The translations under genes were made by a program, and so were the position numbers. Shown here in pieces: positions 25,275 through 34,294 of a stretch of DNA of 64,000 bases. The DNA comes from Olavius algarvensis Delta 4 endosymbiont (GTDB lineage: Bacteria > Desulfobacterota > Desulfobacteria > Desulfobacterales > CAJINA01): the NCBI GenBank assembly GCA_905176665.1, contig CAJINA010000189.1, positions 124,001 through 188,000 on the forward strand, read 5' to 3'. The notes beneath the pieces are model-generated. The model saw only the letters and a program-made list of their open reading frames with translations, was not told the DNA's origin and did not search any database. The first letter of the stretch is position 1. Each line of letters opens with the position of its first letter.

Positions 25275-27257
25275 TTATTGCAGTAATGCCTTCCAACGAG
25301 GCAAATCCGGGGTGGTATCCCAATAGGCTTTTAGGAACTCCTTGCGGCCGTCCATGTCCGGTGGTGACCCGGCATGCATGGCTTGTTCAATTTTCTCCTT
25401 TAAATCCTGCGATGTGGTAACTTGCTGGTAGTACTCATGATAATCCACGAGTGGATTCATCAAAAGAGCATCCGGTACCAGGGGTATAAAAACATCGCAG
25501 CCATATGCCAAGGCTTCCAGGGCTACGGTACTCGTCGGCACCAACACGGCCCGGGCGACTCGCAATGCATCGGCAATATTCCCATCCCGAATCTGATACC
25601 CGCATTTTTCCGGATCAATACCGCGCGTTTTAAAAATCTCACCAAATGGACACCGGGGATGCCCCTTGAACCAGATCTCAAACCCGCCGATCTGCGGAAA
25701 CGCCCGCGATACCATATTTACCAGCGTCGTCGTTTCGTCACGGTTTATTGAGCCGGCTACCAGCAAGACATTGCTTTTGTGTTTTAGATCGGCACCTTTT
25801 GCTAGCAGTTGGCCGATGTATAGATAGCGAAGGGCTTCAGCTCGCCTTATGTTGGGATACGCACTATTTTCAAGAAGCTTAGGTGTCAGGGATCCGGAAA
25901 TTGCCAGGAATGTCGGCAAGGGCATGGTCGGCACAGCGGCAATCGATTTCAATTCACTGGGATCGTATGAAAAGTGATAAAAATGGGAGGATATCGCGGC
26001 GTGCTGAACCCCAATTACCGTTACGTCCGGCTGAATCCGCTGGCAGGCGGCAATCAACGCCTTTTCCCAGGCATGCATCTCCGCCGGGTAGACCACTTCG
26101 TCAATATCGGTGAGTTCCTGCAGCGCTTCTTTAAAAGTCCATCCGAACAAGAGCCCTTCCATGGCCCCTACTCCGCAAAGCGAATCATGCCAAAGTGGCT
26201 TGATAATCGGCAAGCTCTCCCGGTGTCCTGGCGTTTGAGCCAAGATCATCCGCATCTGATGATACCACTGCAGACTGTAAAGGATTTGCCGCCCCCATTG
26301 CCGAAGAACTTTACAAACTAATCCGAACTTGAAAAACTCGTGGATAAAATATACCTCTTCACCCAGATCGGATACTGCATCAATCCGCCGCAAAGATGCG
26401 GCCAACTGCTCTCCGGGTTGACTGACTTCGAGCAGAAGCCAGCAAATCGATTTATGCCAATCGATAAATTTATCTTGCAGGCCGCCGAAATAATTATTTC
26501 GGTAACTTCCCACTTGAAGAGCAGCTCCATCAATCGAAGGCGAATAGCAAACAAACAGTGAAGCCAAACGATGGTCTCGGCAAATTGTCCGGCGCCGAAA
26601 ATAGCGCTTAATCTGTATACATGTCCGTCCAAACAGGGTCAGCGTCACCAGGCCACGCAAAATGGCCACTATAAAGGGCGGGCGGGCTAATGCCCGCCTC
26701 AGGAGGCCGCTTAAAGTCTCAGGGCGCAAGTTCTTCAGGAAAGACACATTCAAACCATTGTAGTGGGCCAAATTTTTCAGAGCTTTGCGCAGGCGATAGT
26801 TTTTGAGCTGAATGACCAGGCGCTGGTAGGGCTTGTCAAGAGCAACTCGGCGTATGGCATTGAATTGGGCCAGCTCAAGGAAGGCCGGCGTTTTGAAGGT
26901 GTTTTTTTCAGAAAGGATACCGAACCACCAGGCACTTGTACCCAGGTCTGGTATTTCCAGTTGCTCACGGAGGGTCCGGTCACCGGTCGTACCCATTCCG
27001 ATGCGGCAAGACCAATGCGCGATATCATCCCGAACCCGTTCTGACTCTGCCTTGATCATTAGGGCCGCATCCAAAAATCTGATATGGTCGGCCCCCATAT
27101 TGATCAGATCCCGGCGAATTCTGTCGTTAACGGTTTGGTCGCCGCTGACGGAGAGTACCTCAACCTCCGCTCCGGTAACCGGCAATTTGTCTTGCCTATC
27201 GGGCCATTGGTCACAGACCAGCAGAAGGTGAGATTTTCTTTCAGCTGGAATATTCAT
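25275..27257 (-). CDS. Large surface-carbohydrate biosynthesis protein, probable glycosyltransferase
   Basis: About 660 residues beginning at ATG 27257 (MNIPAERKSHLLLVCDQWP), which overlaps the KdsB-like gene by 17 nt; the frame upstream of this ATG lies inside that gene and is not family-like. The C-terminal third has a GT-B look: VLLVAGSINRDETTTLVNM, WFKGHPRCPFG and ARAVLVPTSTVALEALAYGC, like the donor-binding half of capsular CDP-glycerol or sialyl/Kdo-type transferases. Its place beside a CMP-sugar synthetase suggests that it uses the CMP-activated acid sugar. This is inference; no close named family was recognised. Confidence 0.65.
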   Translation of the reverse strand: MNIPAERKSHLLLVCDQWPDRQDKLPVTGAEVEVLSVSGDQTVNDRIRRDLINMGADHIRFLDAALMIKAESERVRDDIAHWSCRIGMGTTGDRTLREQLEIPDLGTSAWWFGILSEKNTFKTPAFLELAQFNAIRRVALDKPYQRLVIQLKNYRLRKALKNLAHYNGLNVSFLKNLRPETLSGLLRRALARPPFIVAILRGLVTLTLFGRTCIQIKRYFRRRTICRDHRLASLFVCYSPSIDGAALQVGSYRNNYFGGLQDKFIDWHKSICWLLLEVSQPGEQLAASLRRIDAVSDLGEEVYFIHEFFKFGLVCKVLRQWGRQILYSLQWYHQMRMILAQTPGHRESLPIIKPLWHDSLCGVGAMEGLLFGWTFKEALQELTDIDEVVYPAEMHAWEKALIAACQRIQPDVTVIGVQHAAISSHFYHFSYDPSELKSIAAVPTMPLPTFLAISGSLTPKLLENSAYPNIRRAEALRYLYIGQLLAKGADLKHKSNVLLVAGSINRDETTTLVNMVSRAFPQIGGFEIWFKGHPRCPFGEIFKTRGIDPEKCGYQIRDGNIADALRVARAVLVPTSTVALEALAYGCDVFIPLVPDALLMNPLVDYHEYYQQVTTSQDLKEKIEQAMHAGSPPDMDGRKEFLKAYWDTTPDLPRWKALLQ

Positions 27258-27981
27258 GCCGCAGCTTATCGGATTGCATAAGTTCACGCACCGTATCCAG
27301 ATCCTCAGGAGTATCCACGGATATATGCGCATCCTGAATATGCACTGCTTTTATCTTCTCGCCGTGCTCCAGGATGCGCAGATACTCATTGTGTTCCAGC
27401 TCCTCCAGCGGCGTGGGCTTCCATTCACTGTACTGCAACAAAAAAGGCGTTCGAAAGGCTACAATGAAGCACATTTTCAACATCGACTTGATATTGCTGC
27501 GGGCATCACTGGGCAGATCGGTCCGGGAACAGTATAGAACATAGTCGTTCAGATCGAGCACGGCCTTGATATCCGCCGGACTATTTTTCTTGCTGTATTC
27601 GGTAACACCGATCGCTACCGGTGCCATTGGGTCTTTGATCAGTCCATTCACGACGGCATCGATATGCGCGGGCATCACCAACGGTTCATCCCCCTGAATA
27701 TTCACAATGAGGTCGGAGGAAACCTTCTGAACCGCCTCCGCGATGCGGTCAGATCCGGTCTGGTGATGTGTTCCGGTCATGATAACGGGGATTTCATGCT
27801 GTCCGGCAACAGTTCTTATACGCTCACTGTCGGTTGCCAGGTAGACTTCATCGAGTGTGGTCGCCATCTGCGCACGCTTGCAGGTGTGCACAATCATCGG
27901 AAGGCCAACGATGTCTGCCAGAGCTTTTTCCGGCAAACGGCTGGATTGCAGCCGGGCGGGGATCATACCAACAGTCCTCAT
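27241..27981 (-). CDS. KdsB-like CMP-ulosonic acid synthetase (CMP-Kdo synthetase family)
   Basis: A 246-residue cytidylyltransferase with MIPARLQSSRLPEKAL, the P-loop analogue of KdsB, then TGSDRIAEAV and IVNIQGDEPLV. KdsB couples CTP to a 2-keto-3-deoxy sugar acid. The middle of the protein (CFIVAFRTPFLLQYSEW) differs from housekeeping KdsB, and the gene sits next to an aldolase and a phosphatase. It is therefore more likely specific for a Kdo-like sugar of the surface glycan than the LPS-core enzyme. The start is ATG 27981, 3 nt after the aldolase stop. Confidence 0.8.
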   Translation of the reverse strand: MRTVGMIPARLQSSRLPEKALADIVGLPMIVHTCKRAQMATTLDEVYLATDSERIRTVAGQHEIPVIMTGTHHQTGSDRIAEAVQKVSSDLIVNIQGDEPLVMPAHIDAVVNGLIKDPMAPVAIGVTEYSKKNSPADIKAVLDLNDYVLYCSRTDLPSDARSNIKSMLKMCFIVAFRTPFLLQYSEWKPTPLEELEHNEYLRILEHGEKIKAVHIQDAHISVDTPEDLDTVRELMQSDKLRHEYSS

Positions 27982-27984
27982 AGT

Positions 27985-28770
27985 TCAACCCTCCTTTCCA
28001 GACCGCACCTGGTGAAACGTCTCCACGGCATCTCGCATTGCATTGTGAAAAACCGTACAGTCCGGAAGGTAGGTAATAAACTGCATACCAATATCCATCA
28101 TCCATTGCATATCGTCACGGGTCCGGGCAACGAATCCACCAGCGGCAACGCCGGCATCCCGAATCGTACGAATACAGCGTTCCATCTCCCGGCGTATCTC
28201 GGGATGATTCACCTGTCCCGGCATCCCCAACGCTTGGGAGAGATCATAGGCCCCGATATAAATCAGGTCGAGGTGCTCGGTCGCCAAAACCTCCTCCAGG
28301 GAGGCGATCCCCTGCTTTCCTTCCAGAATGACACCGGTAACTGTTCTTTGATTCTGAACTTCGGAATGCCGGGTAATATCGCCCCCGGAATAACCGCCGG
28401 CACGAGTGAAAGGTGAGAACCCCCGACCACCGTCGGGATAATATTTGGTGTAACTAATTACCCTGGCGGCATCCGCGGCGCTTTCCACATGGGCCGTCAG
28501 GACGCCATCGGCACCGGCATCAAGTGATTTTAAAATCTGTTCTTCACTGATTTGCCCCAGGCGGGTAATAGCGCTCACCGATTCCGCCTGGGCGGCCCGG
28601 ATCATGCGTTCGGCCGTATCGAAAGTGAAAGGACCGTGTTCCAGATCTACCATAACGAAATCGAAACCGGCCGAAGCAGTTACATTCATCATATAATCCG
28701 ATGGTACCACACACCACGGCCCAAACAGGACTTCACCTGCCTGCAGCCTTTCTCTGATTAGTTGCGGCAT
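27985..28770 (-). CDS. HpcH/HpaI-type pyruvate aldolase
   Basis: A 261-residue class II aldolase barrel: WCVVPSDYMMNVTASAGFD, VMVDLEHGPF with a metal-binding acid, ITRLGQISEEQ, ILEGKQGIASLEE with the metal Glu, and IYIGAYDLSQALG. Enzymes of this family join or split pyruvate and an aldehyde, giving 4-hydroxy-2-keto acids. Between a CMP-sugar synthetase and a phosphatase, the likely role is assembling a 2-keto-3-deoxy sugar acid. The PEP-mutase motif EDKxxxxxNS is absent, so a phosphonate route is not supported. Confidence 0.8.
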   Translation of the reverse strand: MPQLIRERLQAGEVLFGPWCVVPSDYMMNVTASAGFDFVMVDLEHGPFTFDTAERMIRAAQAESVSAITRLGQISEEQILKSLDAGADGVLTAHVESAADAARVISYTKYYPDGGRGFSPFTRAGGYSGGDITRHSEVQNQRTVTGVILEGKQGIASLEEVLATEHLDLIYIGAYDLSQALGMPGQVNHPEIRREMERCIRTIRDAGVAAGGFVARTRDDMQWMMDIGMQFITYLPDCTVFHNAMRDAVETFHQVRSGKEG

Positions 28771-28793
28771 GTCCTTCTCCTCCCTTTACATAA

Positions 28794-29561
28794 TCAGTCC
28801 GAGGCGCTGATTGCGATGCCGGAGATATCACGGGCAACGTAAGGTGTTAATGCGTGCAGTTCATCCTCGGGTGTTAATCCGCTGGCTACGCCGATGGAAG
28901 CCAGGCAGCCGGCCTGGATGCCGGCCATGACATCGGATTTCGAATCGCCTACCATGATTGTGGTCTGCACTCTCATTTTCATACGGTTACAAATGGCATG
29001 TACCACTTCGGGATGGGGCTTGGGGTTGCTAACCTGATCGGCCCCCACTATGCACTCTATAACACCGCCGAGGCCAAGATGGTCCATGGCAAGGATTGCG
29101 CGTTCGGTCCGATCGGTTGTGGCCACAGCCAGCTTGGTCCCGTACTGCTTGAGAGCGGTCGCCATCTCAAATAGTCCCGGAAGGGGCTTGATCATTTCAT
29201 TCAGTCGTTTCATCGACAGCCGATCTACTTCGGCAAAGACCTCCACGAACAAAGCGGTGTGGTCGCTATGGCCATTTTTTATGAGGTAGTCAACCCCGGC
29301 CTGTTGGACAATCTCCCGTTTTTTCAGACCGACCGGGCCCTCCGGCTTAATCTTCATAGCATCAACTCGGACGCCCATGCTGTCCATCAGACCGTTGCGG
29401 TCATCGCGGTCCAGATTCAGCTGTTCGGCGATCAGGTCGGCCCGCAGTTGAACCATGCGCGACCAGTAGTGATGGACATCGATGAGGGTTCCGTCTTTGT
29501 CAAAAATTGCCAGGGCAACCCCATCCAGGAAACGGTTGCCAATTTGGATTCGGGCTGCCAA
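28794..29561 (-). CDS. HAD-superfamily hydrolase (sugar phosphatase-like)
   Basis: A 255-residue HAD phosphatase. Motif I is IFDKDGTLIDV with Asp21 and Asp23, motif II is VATTDRTE near 127, the Lys is in VSNPKPHPE near 190 and motif IV is MVGDSKSDVMAG near 210. The helical cap between motifs I and II is of the C1 phosphoglycolate-phosphatase kind. In this position it probably removes phosphate from the aldolase product before CMP activation, the role KdsC has in Kdo synthesis. It adjoins the Fe-S protein gene without a gap. Confidence 0.85.
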   Translation of the reverse strand: MAARIQIGNRFLDGVALAIFDKDGTLIDVHHYWSRMVQLRADLIAEQLNLDRDDRNGLMDSMGVRVDAMKIKPEGPVGLKKREIVQQAGVDYLIKNGHSDHTALFVEVFAEVDRLSMKRLNEMIKPLPGLFEMATALKQYGTKLAVATTDRTERAILAMDHLGLGGVIECIVGADQVSNPKPHPEVVHAICNRMKMRVQTTIMVGDSKSDVMAGIQAGCLASIGVASGLTPEDELHALTPYVARDISGIAISASD

Positions 29562-30584
29562 TCAAACCTCCTGGAGCGGGTCGAGGGTTGCATCAACCAG
29601 GCGGCGGCCTTTTTGAACGGCAGCAGAGAGGACTGTTAGGTCGTTGTCGAAATCGGCTGCTTCTATTTCCACACGAACCAGGTTGCGAGCAAACGTCCCG
29701 ATTGAGACTCCATGGGCCGGGATACCGCACAAACGAGCCAGTTCGCCGGTTTGGCCGTTCGTACCCCCTGAGAGCAGAATCGTCACATCAAGGCCGCTTT
29801 TTTGGATAATATCTGCAATGGCGATGGCCTGCAGGGTTGTATTGAAGTTGTCCGATCCGCCGGACATGGGTGCGCCATCGGCCTGGATGATCAATCTTTC
29901 CCCGGTCAATTCCCGGGCAGCCGCAATACGGCTAAGCAGGTGGTTATTGGAAAGGTGGGAACGATCCAGACACATGCTGATGAAATTGTCTGGTAAAATA
30001 CGATTCAAGATGCGCCAGTCCCGCAGCACTTTTTCGTCATCGGCAATGATGGCATGCAGTTCGAAATTTTCAGCGCCAGCTTCAAGGCAGGCAGGTAAAA
30101 CACGGTCGAAATCAACTTTACGCGTATAGTATTCAACCGCATTGTACTCGCAGACGGTTTCACACTTCCCGCAACCAATACAGCGTCGGTCGATCACTCG
30201 GTAGGGATCCGATCCGACAGCCTGCTGTTCGCAATGTTCAAAGCAGTCACCGCAGGCCGTGCAATTGTCTTCAAGGATACGGGCCTTGCGTACGTGGGGA
30301 TCTCCTTTCAACCCCACGCTGACGGTGATGAACGGTTCGGTTTCCAGTTGGATGTTCAGGCTCGGTGCGAGTTCAAATGCGCGCTGAATGCCCCGCCGGC
30401 TGGCCTGGACCACCTCGACATTGGCAGAGACATCGATGCCAAGAGCGCCTGCCAGGGTGTAGACCTGGCTCAGGCGGTAGACCTCATCGGGGTCCTCGTT
30501 TCCCGCACCGCACACGACTTTGAAAAATCGGCGGTTTTGAAAACAACTGCGCTGTTGTGTATATCGATCCATAGTGCCTTCCAT
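29562..30584 (-). CDS. LdpA-like protein with two 4Fe-4S clusters
   Basis: A 340-residue protein whose opening FFKVVCGAGNEDPDEVYRL and order of segments resemble LdpA, the light-dependent period protein of cyanobacteria. Two ferredoxin motifs are complete: CTACGDCFEHC near 125-135 and CIGCGKCETVC near 156-166. The rest resembles a barrel (LIIQADGAPMSGGSDN, ILLSGGTNGQTGELA). In cyanobacteria it senses redox state. Its presence in a sugar cluster between a phosphatase and an aldolase suggests a redox or radical step in making the acid sugar, or a regulatory role; neither can be proved here. ATG 30572 is an alternative start. Confidence 0.7.
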   Translation of the reverse strand: MEGTMDRYTQQRSCFQNRRFFKVVCGAGNEDPDEVYRLSQVYTLAGALGIDVSANVEVVQASRRGIQRAFELAPSLNIQLETEPFITVSVGLKGDPHVRKARILEDNCTACGDCFEHCEQQAVGSDPYRVIDRRCIGCGKCETVCEYNAVEYYTRKVDFDRVLPACLEAGAENFELHAIIADDEKVLRDWRILNRILPDNFISMCLDRSHLSNNHLLSRIAAARELTGERLIIQADGAPMSGGSDNFNTTLQAIAIADIIQKSGLDVTILLSGGTNGQTGELARLCGIPAHGVSIGTFARNLVRVEIEAADFDNDLTVLSAAVQKGRRLVDATLDPLQEV

Positions 30585-30607
30585 TCTAACGGATTGAAAA
30601 AATTCGT

Positions 30608-32320
30608 TTACAGGTAGTTTTCAATGCCCTTGTAAAAGCTTGCGTGTCCGGTGGGTGTCAGAATGTGGATACCTTCCCCCCCCTGTTTTTGAATATACCG
30701 ATCTATCTTCTGCAAAAAGGTGTCATTCCAGCGATGGCGTTCTACATTCAGCTCGTGTTCTTGCGGGTCGAATTTCTCATCGTAGAAAAGAGCCGTGCCC
30801 GCATTGGCGTGATTCAGATAACCATCCATACCGGCCACAAAGACGCGGTTGGCCCCCATGACCACCGCGATCCCGATGAGCAGAACTGAAATGGTGCGGC
30901 AGTTGCACATGATCATCCCGTCCTGAATATCAAAATCAGCGTCCAGCACGTTACGAAAAACCAGCGGCTCCCAAGATCGCTGCACGTAGTCATCGATCAT
31001 GTCCGGTGGAATATTAATGCCAATCAACAACTCAGAATCCGGGGCAGTCGTACCGGCATATGCAGCAAACCGTTTTTTATTGTTAAAGGCGTGATAGTCC
31101 GGTTTAAAAAGCCCATTGAGAAAATTGGCTCCCAGTACAACTGGATCGTATTTAGCAATAAATTTTTCAATCTCCGGCTTCTTTTCTTTCAGACTGGGCC
31201 CATTTGCCAACACTAGAAATTCACGCTTGCGATGTCGGTCGGCGTAAGGTACCGGTGGCGCGGCTACGCAGGTTTCATCAGGATTGGTGTCGGACGCCGG
31301 ACAGAAAGGGGTTTCGTTCAACCGACCGAGAATTCCCTGGCGAATGAAATTTTCTATAATTTCGGAATCATAGCCGATTGCGTCCGTGTGTTTAATATTT
31401 CCAAGAGCTTTCCAGATATCTTCCATACTGTATTCTTTGCGCCGCAGCAGGTCTTTGGCATAGCTGGGGTGGATATTAAAGATACCCGAGATCATATACG
31501 GCAGCTGGTACCCCCAGGGGTGCTCCTGTTTGAGGTCGAGAAAGAATCGTTCGATACAGTTCAAGATTGGAATGACGTTATACCGTGTGGCGCCCTGTTC
31601 GCTGAGATATGACAGCATGATTTCGGTGGGCAAATTCCCAGCACCCCGGCCAATGCCGTAGATGGTGGTATCAACTATATCGACCCCCACCCGGATGGCT
31701 TCCAGCGAATTGGCGAACGCCATCTGAATATTATTATGGGGGTGGAAGCCAACCCGGGGTCCCCCTAATTCGACGTAGGGGCCGAAGAGATCTTCCATAT
31801 GAAAAGGAAAAATCGAACCATAGCTGTCGGCCAAATAGATATAATCCAGTGCTGAATCGCGCACCGCGTTCAGCAGCTCTTTCTTCTCTTGGGTCGTATA
31901 CGTATTGTAGCCCATGCACTGCAGGGAAGCCAGATAGCCGCATTTTTTAATTTCCGCCATCATGTCGAGGGCCGCAAATACTTTGTTTTTGTGAACCGCA
32001 ACCCTTACAAGGTCTACGCAGGAATCGCCGGCAGGACCAAAATCTTGTAGTTCGATGCTGTTAAAGTCCGCCATGACCGAAACACGGGCACCGTGTATAT
32101 TGGCAAGCGTGTCTTGCAGCACTTCTTCGGTGGTCAGGCGCCAGATGCCCTGGCTCTCTGGTCTAAAGAAAGCGGCCGCATTGCGAAAACCCAATTCGAC
32201 AAAATCGACCCCACCCTTGGAAAGGGCGCGATACACTTCGCGCACCAGATCGCGGCTGAATTGCCAGTTGTTGACGTATCCGCCGTCACGAATGGTGCAG
32301 TCGAGTATTTCTAAAGCCAT
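30608..32320 (-). CDS. DmpG/HMGL-like aldolase fused to a DUF115/MptE-like domain
   Basis: A two-domain protein of about 570 residues. Residues 1-330 form a metal-dependent aldolase barrel of the 4-hydroxy-2-oxovalerate aldolase/HMG-CoA lyase superfamily: LDCTIRDGGYVNNW at the N terminus, GFHPHNNIQMAFAN and DTTIYGIGRGAGNLPTE. Residues 350-570 resemble the DUF115/6-hydroxymethylpterin diphosphokinase-like domain seen in motility-glycan and capsule proteins: LVLANGPSLKEKKPEIEKF, and MIMCNCRTISVLLIGIAV. The start is ATG 32320, preceded by AAGGAAA; longer frames upstream enter the ABC-transporter gene. A carbon-carbon bond-forming step coupled to a sugar-transfer-like domain is suggested. Confidence 0.75.
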   Translation of the reverse strand: MALEILDCTIRDGGYVNNWQFSRDLVREVYRALSKGGVDFVELGFRNAAAFFRPESQGIWRLTTEEVLQDTLANIHGARVSVMADFNSIELQDFGPAGDSCVDLVRVAVHKNKVFAALDMMAEIKKCGYLASLQCMGYNTYTTQEKKELLNAVRDSALDYIYLADSYGSIFPFHMEDLFGPYVELGGPRVGFHPHNNIQMAFANSLEAIRVGVDIVDTTIYGIGRGAGNLPTEIMLSYLSEQGATRYNVIPILNCIERFFLDLKQEHPWGYQLPYMISGIFNIHPSYAKDLLRRKEYSMEDIWKALGNIKHTDAIGYDSEIIENFIRQGILGRLNETPFCPASDTNPDETCVAAPPVPYADRHRKREFLVLANGPSLKEKKPEIEKFIAKYDPVVLGANFLNGLFKPDYHAFNNKKRFAAYAGTTAPDSELLIGINIPPDMIDDYVQRSWEPLVFRNVLDADFDIQDGMIMCNCRTISVLLIGIAVVMGANRVFVAGMDGYLNHANAGTALFYDEKFDPQEHELNVERHRWNDTFLQKIDRYIQKQGGEGIHILTPTGHASFYKGIENYL

Positions 32321-32342
32321 ACGATTTCCTTTTGTGGATTGT

Positions 32343-34205
32343 TTACGATGAAGCTGTAGCTGGTGCTCCCGCGGTTTCCTGCGCGGCGGTTTGTTGTTGA
32401 GCAATTTTTTGGAAATGGGCCGAGTTGGCCATCAAATGGGTATAGGTGCCCTGGTCCACCACCCGGCCCTCGTCCATTACGTGGATGATATCGGCATGCT
32501 CGATAGTTCTCAAGCGATGGGCCACGATCACGATGGTCAAATTGCCGCCCATAGATTTAATGTCCCGGGTAAGTTCAGCTTCAGTAAAACCGTCCAAAGA
32601 TGATGTTGCCTCATCAAGGATTAGAATGTCCGGGCGACGGTAGAGCGCCCTGGCTATTCCGATCCGCTGGCGCTGCCCCCCGGATATTTTAACCCCTTTT
32701 TCACCGATGCGGGTCTGCAGCCCTTCCGGCAGGGCGGCGACAAAATCACCCAAGTGGGCCAGTTCGATAGCCTGATGCAACCAGGTTTCATCAACCTCAC
32801 CGGCTTCGATCCCAAAGGCGACGTTGGCGGCCAGACTGTCGTCACTCAAGAAGATCTGTTGCGGAACATATCCGATCTGGCGGCGGTAGGCCGCGATATT
32901 TTCGCTGGTTATCCGAACGCCGTTGAAAACAAGCGCCCCGCTGGAAGGAACCAGCAGTCCCACGATGATGTCTATCAGGGTGCTTTTGCCAGCTCCGGTC
33001 AAACCAACGAGAGCTACCGTTTTCTTAGCGGGGATCACGAAATCCAGATCCTCAAAAATCGGTTTGGGGGCACTCTGAAACTGAAACGTGACATCCTTTA
33101 ACACAATGGTCCCCGTTCTCGCCGAAACCGGCATGCTTGCGCTCCCTATCAAAGCCTGATCTGCAATGTTTCCGGCTGGTACGGTCTGCTCGGCATCATC
33201 GTGCAATATTCGGAAAATGATATCGAGGCTGTTATGATAGTAGCTGATTGAGTTGATTCCGGCATATATTTTGGCCGATGACGGCAATACCCGGACAGCA
33301 GCAACACCGAAGGCCGCAATCACCGGAAAGATCTCCGCCCGGCCGGTCTGATTCTGGAAACTCAACGCCAGGCTGACAAGGATTCCGACGAATAGCAGGC
33401 ACTCCATGAGATACCGGGGTGCGGATGCGGTTACCGTATATTTCACAATGCTGCTGGTATATTTCCAGATGCCGTCTGCAAACCTCTCCAGAAAGAGCTT
33501 TTTGACGTTGTAGATCTTAATCTCCTTGACACCGTTTAAGGCTTCAATCCCCGATTTGAAAAACTCACCATGTGATTGTTCTCTTTGTATTGAGTAACGT
33601 TTAAGGCTGTTTTTTTGTAGGAGATAGACCAGGCTAAATATAGATGCGAAAGCTGCCACTATAATCAGCGTAACTTTGGGGTAGGCCAGGAGCAGAAGCG
33701 TCAGTATACCCAGGATAATGATTGTTTCCGAGCAGATGACCAATATGGGCAGCAGCAGACCACTGCGAAACTGGGCCGCCTCAGAGGTAATATTTTTAAA
33801 CAGAACGGCCGAGTTGTTTTCCAGATGAAACGTATAGGGCCGCTGCAGATATGAGCGCAAAACGGTCGTGGTGATCCGATTATACACCTTGCGCGCAAAA
33901 TCTTCATTCATGAATATCATGAATACCGCGTACAGCGATTTTAAAACAAACAGGGCAATGGCCACTATCACCAGAAGTCTGAAAATCGTATTGATATCCG
34001 TGATGCCGGACAGGTCACAGAACTGGCGATAGAGATCGGTGGATGCCAGTCGCTCCGGCTCGACAAACAGGGTAGTGAGCGGGATGACCACGCCAACACT
34101 GAACACTTCTGAAATTGACAGAAGAATGGAACCGATCAGCAGAATACCTATCTTGCGCTTTTCTGCCGTAGTGAGGACATATTTAAATTTGGAGAACATG
34201 TTCAT
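32343..34205 (-). CDS. ABC transporter (fused permease-ATPase), PglK/MsbA-like glycolipid flippase
   Basis: A 620-residue half-transporter with about six membrane segments in the first 330 residues and one ATPase domain. Walker A is GLTGAGKSTL near 400, the signature is ISGGQRQRIGIARAL near 505, Walker B is ILILDEATSSLD near 528 and the switch His is in IVIVAHRLRT. It would act as a homodimer in the inner membrane. No Wzx-type flippase was found in the window, so this protein is the best candidate for flipping the lipid-linked glycan to the polymerase. It ends with TAA. Confidence 0.88.
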   Translation of the reverse strand: MNMFSKFKYVLTTAEKRKIGILLIGSILLSISEVFSVGVVIPLTTLFVEPERLASTDLYRQFCDLSGITDINTIFRLLVIVAIALFVLKSLYAVFMIFMNEDFARKVYNRITTTVLRSYLQRPYTFHLENNSAVLFKNITSEAAQFRSGLLLPILVICSETIIILGILTLLLLAYPKVTLIIVAAFASIFSLVYLLQKNSLKRYSIQREQSHGEFFKSGIEALNGVKEIKIYNVKKLFLERFADGIWKYTSSIVKYTVTASAPRYLMECLLFVGILVSLALSFQNQTGRAEIFPVIAAFGVAAVRVLPSSAKIYAGINSISYYHNSLDIIFRILHDDAEQTVPAGNIADQALIGSASMPVSARTGTIVLKDVTFQFQSAPKPIFEDLDFVIPAKKTVALVGLTGAGKSTLIDIIVGLLVPSSGALVFNGVRITSENIAAYRRQIGYVPQQIFLSDDSLAANVAFGIEAGEVDETWLHQAIELAHLGDFVAALPEGLQTRIGEKGVKISGGQRQRIGIARALYRRPDILILDEATSSLDGFTEAELTRDIKSMGGNLTIVIVAHRLRTIEHADIIHVMDEGRVVDQGTYTHLMANSAHFQKIAQQQTAAQETAGAPATASS

Positions 34206-34294
34206 TTTAGGAGATAGTCATCTTCGAGACTGTCGTGCTTGTGGCTTCCGGCTTAACAACACCGATCGTGTGCGGTTGGATTGACTTGGGGCGG

